A DNA stretch of 64,000 nucleotides from Mucilaginibacter sp. UR6-11. Lineage in GTDB: Bacteria > Bacteroidota > Bacteroidia > Sphingobacteriales > Sphingobacteriaceae. Positions 7,789 through 16,799 of the stretch are shown piece after piece. Both the position numbers and the translations under genes were made by a program. The notes beneath the pieces are model-generated. The model made no database searches, was not told the DNA's origin, and worked only from the letters and a program-made list of their open reading frames with translations. Location: NCBI RefSeq assembly GCF_020880695.1, contig NZ_JAJIWO010000002.1:744432-808431 (forward strand). Direction: 5' to 3'. Position 1 is the stretch's first letter, and each line of letters starts with the position of its first letter.

Positions 7789-9177
7789 ATGTATGTCGCT
7801 GGTGCTGCGTTGGCTTTAATATTCATCATTGGTTTGGTGCTTTATTTTCGGTTAAGCAAGCAGCGAGAAAGCCAGGAAAATAGTGCGGAGGATTACAAGC
7901 GGCTCTTCGACGGCATTCCTACCCCAATGTATATTTATGATGACCAGAGTTTCCGCTTTCTGGCGGTGAACGATGCCGCCGTCGAACAGTATGGCTATAC
8001 CCGGGAAGAATTCATGCAACTGAAGCTTACCGATATCCGCCCGCCGGAAGAAATCCCCGCCCTGATCAAATTCCATCTAGCCCTGCCGGAAGGCCATGTG
8101 AATGCGGGTCGCTTGCTCCATATCAACAAGGCGGGGCAACGCTTTTATGTCAGCGTTTATACCCATCATACCGTCTTTGAGGGCAAAGACGCCCGGCAGG
8201 TGCTGATCGTCAATATTGACGAAAAAATGCGGGCCGAGCAGATCGTAAGCGAGAAATCCGCTGAGCTGGAGAAGATACTTGATAGTATTACCGACGGGTT
8301 TTACGCACTGAACAGCCGCTGGGAAGTAACCTTTATAAACAAAGCCGCCGAACAGGCGCTGTCCTGTACCAGGGAGGAGGTAACCGGCAAAAACCTTTGG
8401 GACTTTTTCCCGCGTTCCCGCGAAGGCCGCTTTTATGCCGAATACGAGCGGGCTATGAAGGAACGGGTCAGCGTGCACTTTGAAGAACTTTACGCCCCGC
8501 TGGGAGTCTGGGGTTCGATGAATGTCTACCCGACCAAAGATGGCATCGCCGTCTATTTTGTGGATATTACCGAGCAAAAAAAGATCCAGGAAAAGATCTA
8601 CAACGACGGACAGAACCTCCGGGCGATCATTAACAATACACGGGACCTAATCTGGTCGGTCGACAGGCAATCCCAGATCATCACCGGCAACCAGGCCTTT
8701 TGGGACCGGGTAAAAGAGCTGACCGGCAAAAATGAGGACGAAGTGACCAATGCTGACTTTGGACAGGAAAAGATAAAAGTTTTTTTCGAAAGCTATGAGC
8801 GGGCATTCAGGGGCGAAGCTTTCAGCATTGTCAGGCAACGCGGGATCGATGGTAAACAGGTTTACGAGGAGCTGAGCTTTAACCCAATCCGTGACTTGCA
8901 TGACGAGGTCAGCGGCGTGAACTGCTTCCTGCGTGACATCACCGAGTCACAGGAGCACCTGCATAAAATTGAAGACCAGAACAAGCGCCTGCGGGAGATT
9001 GCCTGGATCCAGTCGCACCGCGTCAGAGCACCTGTGGCCAGTATCCTGGGACTTGCCCAGCTTTGCAGTTTGGAAGATTCACCGAACGCCGAGATCATCC
9101 CGATGCTGAAAAAGGCTGCCGAAGAACTGGACCAAGTGATTCTGGATATTACCACGTTGACGGATAACCTGATCTGA
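7789..9177 (+). CDS. Membrane-anchored triple-PAS protein with a lone DHp helix pair (no ATPase domain)
   Basis: The 462-residue protein starts with one membrane helix (about 3-22). Three PAS folds follow: about 35-150 (GIPTPMYIYDD, YGYTREEF), 155-270 (ITDGFYALNSRWEVTFIN) and 275-390 (NNTRDLIWSVDRQSQIITG). The last 75 residues carry a HisKA-like helix with WIQSHRVRAPVASILGL, where His410 sits in an S-H-x-x-R-x-P phospho-acceptor box. The protein stops there: no N, G1 or G2 boxes follow. It may be a phospho-acceptor for a kinase in trans or a degenerate sensor. The DNA is GC-richer than its neighbours, hinting at transfer. The histidine kinase gene converges on it. Confidence 0.8.
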   Translation: MYVAGAALALIFIIGLVLYFRLSKQRESQENSAEDYKRLFDGIPTPMYIYDDQSFRFLAVNDAAVEQYGYTREEFMQLKLTDIRPPEEIPALIKFHLALPEGHVNAGRLLHINKAGQRFYVSVYTHHTVFEGKDARQVLIVNIDEKMRAEQIVSEKSAELEKILDSITDGFYALNSRWEVTFINKAAEQALSCTREEVTGKNLWDFFPRSREGRFYAEYERAMKERVSVHFEELYAPLGVWGSMNVYPTKDGIAVYFVDITEQKKIQEKIYNDGQNLRAIINNTRDLIWSVDRQSQIITGNQAFWDRVKELTGKNEDEVTNADFGQEKIKVFFESYERAFRGEAFSIVRQRGIDGKQVYEELSFNPIRDLHDEVSGVNCFLRDITESQEHLHKIEDQNKRLREIAWIQSHRVRAPVASILGLAQLCSLEDSPNAEIIPMLKKAAEELDQVILDITTLTDNLI

Positions 9178-9218
9178 TAATCCATTCATTCCAGCTTAAC
9201 GTTAGAAGATCGCGATAG

Positions 9219-10769
9219 TTAAGTACGGGTTTTTCTTAATGTAAAATAAAATATCGTGCCTTTTTTTTCTTCGCTTTCGACCCAAATGTTGCCACCCATT
9301 AACTCAATTATCTCTTTACTGAGTAATAAGCCGAGCCCCGTGCCATTTTCATTCGCCGTTCCCGGTGTAGTAACCGGAAGACCATTGTCAAAAAGCTGGT
9401 TCCTGATCGCTGCTGACATCCCCCTGCCATAATCTTCAATACTTATGATTATATTTTTTTTATCCTCTGTGGTTGCCAGGTTAATCTCGCCATTTTCATA
9501 ACTAAATTTAATCGCATTTGTAAGCAAATTCCGGAGCACGGTGGCAAGCATGTTCCTTTCGGCATGAACTTTTAAATTAGCCGGGGATTTAATGTTAATC
9601 TTCAACGATTTGTTAAATGCCATCAGCGTTATCTGATCCACGGTTTTACGGATAATGTCTGACAGCCCGATCTCTTCGAGCTGGAATTTTTGAAAAACAA
9701 CCTGCGACTTACTCCAGTCGAGCAGGTTGATTAATAAATTGTAGGTGTGATCGGCCTGACTGGTAATCAGATGCACATATTCACTGATTGAATCCATATC
9801 TCCGGCCGACAACTCCTCACTCATTAACGCGGCCAGACTCTTAATAGAACCCACAGGGTTGCGCAGATCATGGGAGATAATAGAAATGAACTTATTCATG
9901 GATTCATTGCGCTCCTTCAATTGCAGCTCCATTGATTTTCGTTTGCTGATATCAGCTATCACGGCAACAAAATTATAAGGCGCATCCTGATTTTCTCTAA
10001 ATCCTGATACATGACTGACTACCCAAACGATCGTATTATCTTTCCGGATATACCGCTTTTCCATACTGTAGCTTTCGCGTTCGGCTTTAAGCAATTCTTT
10101 CCTGAGCGATTGTTCTCTGTTCCAGTCATCTTCTAAAATCAGGTCAGTAATATGCATCGTTCTGAGTTCTTCCAATGAATATTGAACAAGATCAAGAAAT
10201 TCAGGATTGGCAGATAAGGTAAAATTATTTTCATCAAAATAGACGATCCCAGCATGGGCATTGGCAAAAATGTTCCGGAATTTATTTTCACTGGCTTCCA
10301 ATAATTTTTTTTGTTTAATTTCAGAGCTGATGTCATAAAAACTGACTACAGCGCCTATCAACTGCCCCCCTTCATATTGCGGATAGGCATGGTAACGTAC
10401 AGGGATAGCAATTCCGGATTTGGACCAAAACACCTCGTCATCGGCAATAATTTCAATACCTTCCCGAACTGCCTTCCCGATCTTGCAACTGTCGGCTGAG
10501 TATGTCGTTAAATCTGCGTGACTGTGATGAATCAACCTGTGCATATTTCGTCCAAGCAGTTCGCTGTCCGAGTTAAATCCGAGTGTCCGCCAACAGGCAC
10601 TATTGGCATATACACACCTCCCGTTTTTGCCAATAGCGTAGATCCCTTCCGTGATCGTGTCCAGGATGTTCCTGTAATTAAATTTTAACCCAATTTCGTT
10701 ATGGGCGGTCGTGTTATCCTGATCAGAAATAATTAATGGAGGGACGCCAGACTTGGTAAATTCATTCAT
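9219..10769 (-). CDS. Soluble PAS-PAS sensor histidine kinase
   Basis: The 516-residue protein has no membrane helix. PAS folds lie at about 32-150 (ITEGIYAIGKNGRCVYAN) and 160-275 (NAHAGIVYFDENNFTLSAN). HisKA follows with FISIISHDLRNPVGSIKSL (phospho-acceptor His300). The HATPase_c domain is complete: NLLTNAIKFSYENG (N box), DYGRGMS (G1) and GTGLGLLLSKEI (G2). No response regulator adjoins it. Its start codon lies inside the last codons of a 59-residue ORF (10762-10941), so translation may be coupled to that ORF. The signal sensed is unknown. Confidence 0.88.
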   Translation of the reverse strand: MNEFTKSGVPPLIISDQDNTTAHNEIGLKFNYRNILDTITEGIYAIGKNGRCVYANSACWRTLGFNSDSELLGRNMHRLIHHSHADLTTYSADSCKIGKAVREGIEIIADDEVFWSKSGIAIPVRYHAYPQYEGGQLIGAVVSFYDISSEIKQKKLLEASENKFRNIFANAHAGIVYFDENNFTLSANPEFLDLVQYSLEELRTMHITDLILEDDWNREQSLRKELLKAERESYSMEKRYIRKDNTIVWVVSHVSGFRENQDAPYNFVAVIADISKRKSMELQLKERNESMNKFISIISHDLRNPVGSIKSLAALMSEELSAGDMDSISEYVHLITSQADHTYNLLINLLDWSKSQVVFQKFQLEEIGLSDIIRKTVDQITLMAFNKSLKINIKSPANLKVHAERNMLATVLRNLLTNAIKFSYENGEINLATTEDKKNIIISIEDYGRGMSAAIRNQLFDNGLPVTTPGTANENGTGLGLLLSKEIIELMGGNIWVESEEKKGTIFYFTLRKTRT

Positions 10770-10941
10770 TTTTAATGTGTTTTAGAACACCCATTACCAG
10801 GCCGCCTTTGTAAATAAGGATGATAATAACTTCATTGAGTTTCGCCCGGTAAATTTCGCCGTTTGTTGGCTTGATCAGGTTGTCGTTTGTGTCTTTCCAT
10901 CCATAGATTGGTGACTGCAATACGTGATCTAAAAAGGGCAT
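10762..10941 (-). CDS. Small 59-residue protein overlapping the histidine kinase start
   Basis: An ATG at 10941 opens a 59-codon frame ending at a TGA at 10762-10764, overlapping the kinase start by 8 bases. The product begins MPFLDHVLQSPIYGWKD and continues NLIKPTNGEIYRAK, then has a hydrophobic stretch (EVIIILIYKGGLVMGV). From memory, the first 30 residues resemble the N-termini of Bacteroidota fatty-acid desaturases (FL..VL..P.YGW.D..G.LIKPT). It may be a desaturase N-terminal remnant or a genuine small membrane-associated protein coupled to the kinase. The overlap and sensible amino-acid content argue that it is translated. Confidence 0.55.
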   Translation of the reverse strand: MPFLDHVLQSPIYGWKDTNDNLIKPTNGEIYRAKLNEVIIILIYKGGLVMGVLKHIKNE

Positions 10942-11305
10942 AGTGTTGAGTTTAAATAAATTGAGTCAAGCCTTATGTATTCAAAGCTAAGCGAAATTAA
11001 TCCGCCAGCGTTTAAAAGAAATTAATTAAAACTAATTTCCATAAGTACCACAGGTCAAAGGGCCAGAGGTGAAAGATTACTTACTGATCCGTTTGGGAGG
11101 AGTTAAACCCGGATTCAAATAATGATATGATCAAAAGAAAAGGGATGATTGCTCATCCATACAAGCAATTAACATAAGAATTGTTTTGACTAAAAATAAT
11201 TGATGTATGCTAAAAAAATTATTGTTTGGGCTTGTATTGTCAAGAATTGAGCTCAATATTGTGTATCCTTACCGGCTCGCAGTGCTTTTCGAATAAGACA
11301 CATTC
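10942..11305. other. 364-bp intergenic stretch with no recognised feature
   Basis: This AT-rich gap lies between the LuxR-type gene and the small ORF, both on the minus strand. I see no ORF over 60 codons with plausible content, no tRNA and no strong hairpin. It would hold the promoter for the small ORF-kinase pair. Confidence 0.5.
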
Positions 11306-12064
11306 CTAAATCAATCCGGTAGCTTCGGCAACCCTGCAGGCTTCCATGGCATTCGTCACGTTAAGTTTTTGGAATATGTTTTGCCGGTGCCGGTTCACGG
11401 TATGGATACTCAGCGATAAATTGCCCGCAATCTCCTTGCTGCGCTTTCCTTGTTTGATCAATTGAAGTACGGCTTTTTCCCGGGAAGTTAAGATCTCTTT
11501 AACCCCATGTTGGTTAGGATCAATGATCGTGCCTGTTAGGGTATTGATAATAACCCCCTCGGGAATATTAAAACCAGGATGGTCAAACATCAAGTTGTAC
11601 AGGCAAAGCGCTAACCAAACGCTTCCATCTGCTGAACTGCCGATATACAGCAGCCGATGTTGCAGCACTAAATCGGTGCCTGCGGTATTCTTAACCCGAA
11701 GCTTGGTAACCACGCCGTAATCAGCCCGTTCGGTTATATCAACTGAATTTAACAACTGGAAAAACTGAAATTCAAGCCGGTACTTCTTCTGCAGATCCTC
11801 CTTATTAACCTGGCTTAATAACTTGTCTTCCCAGATAGAATGGATTTCCGTCTCTTTTGTGTCAAGATGTAATTGTTCGGCTATCGGGCTGTAATAGATA
11901 TAGCTTTTTCTTGCCTTCATATCGCTCAACACGCTTATGCAATTTTCCAATCTGCTGTACAGTTGTGCAATGAGTTTGCCCTCATCCAGCTGCAGGTTAG
12001 CCTGCGGTGAGCCAAATGGCTGGGCTAATAATTTAATGTCAAGAAGCTTCCGGATATTCTCCAT
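11306..12064 (-). CDS. LuxR-type HTH transcriptional regulator
   Basis: The 252-residue protein ends in a GerE/LuxR DNA-binding domain (about 188-250). It has the family pattern LTSREKAVLQLIKQGKRSKE, then NLSLSIHTVNRHRQNIFQKL and ATGL. The first 180 residues have no receiver Asp and are not an autoinducer domain. They resemble the PAS-like sensory part of Sphingobacteria LuxR proteins, with strand-rich QHRLLYIGSSADGSVWLAL. It is cytoplasmic, and its targets are unknown. It is divergent from the DUF1349 gene, with about 107 bases between starts, so it may control that cluster. Confidence 0.82.
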   Translation of the reverse strand: MENIRKLLDIKLLAQPFGSPQANLQLDEGKLIAQLYSRLENCISVLSDMKARKSYIYYSPIAEQLHLDTKETEIHSIWEDKLLSQVNKEDLQKKYRLEFQFFQLLNSVDITERADYGVVTKLRVKNTAGTDLVLQHRLLYIGSSADGSVWLALCLYNLMFDHPGFNIPEGVIINTLTGTIIDPNQHGVKEILTSREKAVLQLIKQGKRSKEIAGNLSLSIHTVNRHRQNIFQKLNVTNAMEACRVAEATGLI

Positions 12065-12110
12065 CTATATATGGTTATTAATCGCCATTGTTAGTGGTTT
12101 AGACAGACCA

Positions 12111-12118
12111 TAGCTTTG
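12111..12118 (+). promoter_or_regulatory. TAnnTTTG -7 box for the DUF1349 gene cluster
   Basis: The sequence TAGCTTTG fits the consensus and lies 53 bases before the ATG at 12172, in the gap shared with the divergent LuxR-type gene. Confidence 0.45.
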
Positions 12119-12171
12119 CGAACATACAAAATTCAAATGGCTACCAGGCTATTTTGATCCGTAACAAATTC

Positions 12172-12840
12172 ATGAAGAAAATCTTTATCGCGTTAAGCCT
12201 GTTGTTGAGCTTAAATGAAATTAAAGCACAAACCCTTGAAAAAATGCAATGGTATAATGAACCGGAGCATTGGGAGATCAGAAATCATAGTTTGATCATG
12301 CAGGTGACTGCCAAAAGCGACTATTGGCGGATATCTCATTATGGTTTCACAGTTGATGATGCGCCTTTTTATTATGCCAATTATGGTGGCGAGTTGGAAG
12401 CAAAGGTAAAGATCACCGGCGCCTATAAAGCGCGTTTCGATCAGATGGGACTCATGATCCGCACCGATCAGAAAAACTATATTAAAGCTGGTGTAGAGTT
12501 TGTAGACGGCAAATTTAACATAAGTACCGTAGTAACCCACGACAAGAGCGACTGGAGTGTTACCACACTCGGCAAAGTACCGCCTTTCGTTTGGATAAAG
12601 CTCGTACGCAGGCTTGATGCGGTGGAGATCTTTTATTCGTTAGACGATGAAACTTACATCATGACCAGGAATGCACCGCTCCAGGATAATGCGCCGGTAC
12701 AGGTAGGCCTTATGGCTGCATGCCCTGACGGGAACGGGTTCGAGGCGAAGTTTGAAAGCTTCTCGATCAAACACCTGCCTGATCAGCGCAGACTGGAGTG
12801 GCTTAAAAGCCACCAAGAAAATAATGATAAAAAAGAATAA
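12172..12840 (+). CDS. Secreted DUF1349 protein (concanavalin-like fold)
   Basis: The 222-residue product starts at the ATG that opens a clear signal peptide (MKKIFIALSLLLSL, cleavage near IKAQ); an upstream TTG is less likely. The body matches DUF1349: YNEPEHWEIRNHSLIMQV, ARFDQMGLMIRTDQKNYIKAG, WSVTTLGKVPPFVWIKLVRR and VGLMAACPDGNGFEAKF. Such proteins are single-domain lectin-like beta sandwiches, often near sugar-processing genes; no ligand is known here. It begins a three-gene plus-strand run, with the next gene 6 bases away. Confidence 0.82.
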   Translation: MKKIFIALSLLLSLNEIKAQTLEKMQWYNEPEHWEIRNHSLIMQVTAKSDYWRISHYGFTVDDAPFYYANYGGELEAKVKITGAYKARFDQMGLMIRTDQKNYIKAGVEFVDGKFNISTVVTHDKSDWSVTTLGKVPPFVWIKLVRRLDAVEIFYSLDDETYIMTRNAPLQDNAPVQVGLMAACPDGNGFEAKFESFSIKHLPDQRRLEWLKSHQENNDKKE

Positions 12841-12846
12841 ATTTAT

Positions 12847-13557
12847 ATGTTTAGATCAATGCACTTCAAAATCTCCGGGATAAGGCTTAAAGCTGGTGTC
12901 CTGCTACTAACCGTGTCGGTTTTCGGATGTAGCAAAAACACGGGTGGTGATATCATAAAAGATCCTGTTATCATGACTTTCGATAAGTTGGAGCCTGTGT
13001 CGGAGATGCGGGTCTTTACGGGTAGGGGTATGCAACTCGATCCACACCTTAACAGCAAAACTATCCAGAACTATCTGGATAGAAATTATAGCTTGAAAAC
13101 AAAAACAGGGGAGATCTTCTACTCATCCAGGTTCGCTGAGCCTGACGTTAGTAACGGCTATGGAAAAACCAGGTTTACATTTTATGATAACGGAAAGATC
13201 AGGTACAGCGCTGAGATCATCAACGTCAAAGTGCTTGGTGATACCCGGATTTTGAAATCGATCGTTACCAATAAAATTGAAGACGATCCCATAATTAAAT
13301 CTGAACTTTTCAAGTATAAGTTTGACACCAATTTAGATGGCACCTATAACTACCAGTATGTTGTGCATGGCGACAACCGGTCTCTTGACATCTCGCTGCT
13401 TTATTACAAGTTGGTGCGATATGATGACCAGGGAAATCTGAAGTCCTTGGCATACGGTACCGTTCATAATGAATTAAATGAGTCATTCATTCAATCACTC
13501 ACCCAATTTGATACCCTTGCTGTAAAAGCGTATAGAGTGAAATACTCATCAAAATAA
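12847..13557 (+). CDS. Lipoprotein of unknown function
   Basis: The 236-residue protein has a lipoprotein signal (hydrophobic stretch then SVFGCSKN, with Cys28 as the lipidated residue). After the cysteine it is mostly beta-strand and acidic, with no catalytic motif I recognise. Late segments (ISLLYYKLVRYDDQGNLKSL) read like a repeated-strand, periplasm-facing module. It starts 6 bases after the DUF1349 gene and ends 30 bases before the S41 peptidase, so the three are probably co-transcribed. Confidence 0.65.
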   Translation: MFRSMHFKISGIRLKAGVLLLTVSVFGCSKNTGGDIIKDPVIMTFDKLEPVSEMRVFTGRGMQLDPHLNSKTIQNYLDRNYSLKTKTGEIFYSSRFAEPDVSNGYGKTRFTFYDNGKIRYSAEIINVKVLGDTRILKSIVTNKIEDDPIIKSELFKYKFDTNLDGTYNYQYVVHGDNRSLDISLLYYKLVRYDDQGNLKSLAYGTVHNELNESFIQSLTQFDTLAVKAYRVKYSSK

Positions 13558-13587
13558 TTATTAAAGATTTTAATTCATCTTTGATCT

Positions 13588-14991
13588 GTGAAATCGATCC
13601 TAACCAGTGTGCTGCTTATAGTCCTGCTTTCCTGCAATTCTTTCGGGCAATCCTGTAATTGCAGCCATGAATTCAACTTTGTAAAAGCAAAAATTGAAAA
13701 AAACTATGCAGGCTTTAAAGATAAAGTGAACGATAGAACCAGTGCTGACTATGATAAATGGACCCGATCGGCCCTTAAACGATCCGGGTCAATGGCAACA
13801 CCTGCTCACTGCCTTTTTTTAATTAATGATTGGTTAACATTTTTCCGTGACGGGCATATACAGGTAGGCAGAAACAGGATATCAAAGGAGAGGGAAGGCG
13901 CTGACCTGAAACAGCGGATCCAGGGAATGGAAAGTTTAAAGTTGTCGGATGATGATCTGGCCGGCCTTAAAAACGCAAAGGGAATTACAGGCATTTACTG
14001 GGATGACGATCTCACATCCCGGATAGCTATAATCAGAAGTAAAACCAGCTTTCGGGATTATGCCGGAGTTGTAATTTCCTCGAAAGCGGGTAAATGGTTA
14101 CCAGGCCAAGTGGTATTGGAACTGAAGAGCGGTAAGCATACGCTTAAAGGCCTCAGGTATGATAAATATTATATCCCCGAAAACGTGTCTTTACCCATTA
14201 AGGACGATGCTTTGGGGGAGTTTAAGCGTGAAGGAAGCGAGCGGACATCTGCTGAACCCATTCCTGAAGCAACCGTGTCCAGCAAAGCGCTTTCCTCAAA
14301 AACGCTATGCATGAAGATCAGCACGTTTAATCAGGTGAATGCCAGTAACATCGATTCATTATTTAAAGCAAATGAATCTAATTTAAGCAATATGCCGTAT
14401 CTGATCCTGGATTTAAGGAATAATGGCGGCGGCGCAGATTTTTCTTATAAGGCGATAACTCCATATCTCTACACAAAACCAATGAGACTTATAGGTGCTG
14501 ATGTATTGGCTGCCGATGATAATATAGCCGGCTGGACTGCAATAGCAACAACCAATGGGATGCCTGCCGATCAGAAAATATTTATCAGCGATGTTGTTCA
14601 GAAGATGGAACAACATAAAGGCGAACTGGTTTCCTTCTCTGAAGACCGGGATATTACCTTTAAGAGCGTTTTACCGTACCCAAAAAAAATTGTGATCCTG
14701 ATTAATAAAAACTGTGGAAGTACTACTGAAGAATTTCTCCTGATGGCTAAACAAAGTGATAAAGTAATTTTAATGGGCGGGCATACCGCAGGGGTGTTAG
14801 ATTACGCCAACATTAGAGGGGCAGATTTTAGCTGTATGCCCTATATGCTCTATTGGGCAACTTCCAGAAGTCGCAGGATCGATCAGGGACTGGCAATAGA
14901 TAACGTCGGTATCAGGCCTGATAAATATTTAAGCCCCCAACAGAACTGGATTGAGGAAGCAAAGCATTTTCTCGAAAATAATTTCAACTAA
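13588..14991 (+). CDS. Secreted S41-family peptidase
   Basis: The 467-residue protein uses a GTG start, giving a signal peptide ending near NSFGQSC. The C-terminal half is a tail-specific protease fold: LILDLRNNGGGADFSYKA (substrate-binding strand) and INKNCGSTTEEFLLMAKQS (Ser nucleophile), followed by ILMGGHTAGVLDYANI. No PDZ domain is obvious, unlike classical CtpA. This group is usually periplasmic with unknown targets. A CATCTTTG box (one mismatch to TAnnTTTG) ends 4 bases before the start. It may be the last gene of the DUF1349 cluster. Confidence 0.82.
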   Translation: MKSILTSVLLIVLLSCNSFGQSCNCSHEFNFVKAKIEKNYAGFKDKVNDRTSADYDKWTRSALKRSGSMATPAHCLFLINDWLTFFRDGHIQVGRNRISKEREGADLKQRIQGMESLKLSDDDLAGLKNAKGITGIYWDDDLTSRIAIIRSKTSFRDYAGVVISSKAGKWLPGQVVLELKSGKHTLKGLRYDKYYIPENVSLPIKDDALGEFKREGSERTSAEPIPEATVSSKALSSKTLCMKISTFNQVNASNIDSLFKANESNLSNMPYLILDLRNNGGGADFSYKAITPYLYTKPMRLIGADVLAADDNIAGWTAIATTNGMPADQKIFISDVVQKMEQHKGELVSFSEDRDITFKSVLPYPKKIVILINKNCGSTTEEFLLMAKQSDKVILMGGHTAGVLDYANIRGADFSCMPYMLYWATSRSRRIDQGLAIDNVGIRPDKYLSPQQNWIEEAKHFLENNFN

Positions 14992-15151
14992 TAGTCGCCA
15001 GCTTAAGCCATCAGCAATGCGGTTTAAGTTTGGCGCTCGTTTATTTACTAGAATACAGACAAAAAAGTAAAATTTGAGCGATAGATGTAGCGTTTTGACA
15101 CTGAACCACGTTTTATACAAAACGGATAGCTGTCCGTTGTAAATCTCCTAT

Positions 15152-15853
15152 ATGAAAAACAAAAAAATATACTTAGTGATTTTGTTGCCTTGCCTAATGG
15201 CCACTCTAAACCGGGCCTATGCCCAAACGAAGGTTGGTATCAAAGCTGGCCTTAACTTTTCAAATGTGCTGATGAACGACGAAAATGGGAATAAAATAAA
15301 CACCCAATCGGTCCCGGGAATCCTTCTTGGACTTACGGTTGATATTCCCGTCGAAGGCAATTTTTATATCCAGCCGGCGGCGCAGTATTCGCGTAAGGGG
15401 TATAAACAGGAAACTGGCGGCTTTTACGGCTCTGCGACTAACTTTAGGGTTAACGCCTCGTATATTCAGGTGCCGGTCAATCTGTTGTATAAACCACGTT
15501 TAGGTACCGGCAACCTATTACTCGGTGCCGGACCTTATTTCGGGTATGGCACCGGAGGCAGCTGGAAGTCGGACAACGATGTGGCTATCGGCGATATGGT
15601 TGTTGGCAAAAAGGGGGATGTTATCTTCAAAAAGAATACCATGGACGGTGGGGATATAAATTCGTATCTGTATGGAAAACCCTTTGATTATGGATTGAAT
15701 TTTATAGCCGGCTATGAGTTTTTTAGTCAGTTGTCCGTGCAATTGGGTGCACAATTGGGTTTAGCAAACCTGCAGCCACATACCGATGGCGTAACCCGTG
15801 AGGGGAAAATAAAAAACTCGGGTTTTGGCATTTCGCTGGGTTATAAATTTTAA
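15152..15853 (+). CDS. PorT-family outer-membrane beta-barrel protein
   Basis: The 233-residue protein has a signal peptide ending in RAYAQ and then the family opening KVGIKAGLNFSNV. Successive strands carry GNFYIQPAAQYSRKGYKQ, YIQVPVNLLYKP and LLLGAGPYFGYG, and the protein ends GFGISLGYKF with a terminal Phe. This is the OMP_b-brl_2 (PorT-like) fold, an 8-stranded barrel common in Bacteroidota. It is one of many paralogues and not clearly the T9SS component PorT itself. It is monocistronic. Confidence 0.85.
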   Translation: MKNKKIYLVILLPCLMATLNRAYAQTKVGIKAGLNFSNVLMNDENGNKINTQSVPGILLGLTVDIPVEGNFYIQPAAQYSRKGYKQETGGFYGSATNFRVNASYIQVPVNLLYKPRLGTGNLLLGAGPYFGYGTGGSWKSDNDVAIGDMVVGKKGDVIFKKNTMDGGDINSYLYGKPFDYGLNFIAGYEFFSQLSVQLGAQLGLANLQPHTDGVTREGKIKNSGFGISLGYKF

Positions 15854-16063
15854 CCGCCGGGTAAGCAGTTGCCGATTGAAAAGGGCCTTGTCGCCGGGGC
15901 AATAAAAGTATGGTCTTGGCTTCTGTTGATCGATTTTAGCACATAACTCTCCCGCGTACTTCCGTTCAGGCCGGCTCCCCCCAGCGGGTCAATTGTATAG
16001 TATGGTAGACCCAATTACGGGGGAATATATTGAAGCTGCTAACCCGGAACGCTAACCAACCGC

Positions 16064-16705
16064 GTGTTCTTTCCGGTTACGAAAGTGGCCAATTGGCCAA
16101 ATTCGCCACAACGTAATTACAATACCGGCTATATCCTTTATAAATACATGTCAGAGGATCCGTTAGCAAATAATTCGGGCCGACAAGGCGACAATAGTTT
16201 ATTTGATTATGACCGGCACCTGATCCGTTATGCCGAAGTGCTTTTGAATTATGCAGAAGCTCTATATGAAAAAAACGGTGCCGTAAGCGACAACGACCTT
16301 GATTTATCGATTAACAAGCTTCGTGACCGGGTTGGGATGCCGCACCTTACCAACGCTTTTGTTACTGCAAATAATCTGAACCTGCAGACTGAGATCAGGC
16401 GCGAAAGAACGGTAGAGCTGGCACTCGAAGGTTTTCGTTATGATGATCTGCGCAGGTGGAAAACCGCCGAAACAGAATTGCCGCAGGATATTAAAGGAAT
16501 CAAAATAACCGGCACGGACTGGGCAACCAGAACGCCTTATAATGACCCAAGCTATGCGGCAAAAGTTGATGCCAATGGTTTCCTGATCGCCGAGCGAAGC
16601 CGGAAGTTTGATCCAGCAAAGGATTACCTGCAACCGCTGCCAACAAAAGAAGTCGCTTTTTACCAGGCTAACGGCCATAAACTGGAACAAAATCCGGGCT
16701 GGTAG
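16064..16705 (+). pseudogene. RagB/SusD C-terminal remnant
   Basis: The open frame encodes about 213 residues of the SusD C-terminal domain only: HLIRYAEVLLNYAEALYEK, INKLRDRVGMPHL, RRERTVELALEGFRYDDLRR and the end LPTKEVAFYQANGHKLEQNP. A full SusD has about 500-600 residues and a lipoprotein signal; both the signal and the N-terminal two-thirds are missing. An in-frame stop lies at 16040-16042, and no susC gene is nearby. Intact SusD proteins bind glycans at the surface with a SusC transporter. This piece is probably inactive, left by a deletion that removed susC and the start of susD. Confidence 0.8.
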
Positions 16706-16711
16706 TTTATT

Positions 16712-16745
16712 AAATGATCGGGCTGAATAGCCAGCCCGATCATTT
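16712..16745 (+). terminator. 14-bp perfect hairpin after the SusD remnant
   Basis: Arms 16712-16725 and 16732-16745 are exactly complementary (core ATCGGGCTG/CAGCCCGAT). It begins 6 bases past the stop codon and ends in TTT. It is a working terminator left behind with the remnant gene. Confidence 0.75.
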
Positions 16746-16799
16746 ACTTAGTAATCCTTTAATTAAATAGCACCTGTTGTCAAAGACTTATTTATATAT

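Noticed and set aside
8077..8577. 166-codon antisense frame inside the PAS gene
   Set aside because: The plus-strand frame has three PAS folds and normal codon use; the antisense frame has no recognisable domain and reflects higher GC content.
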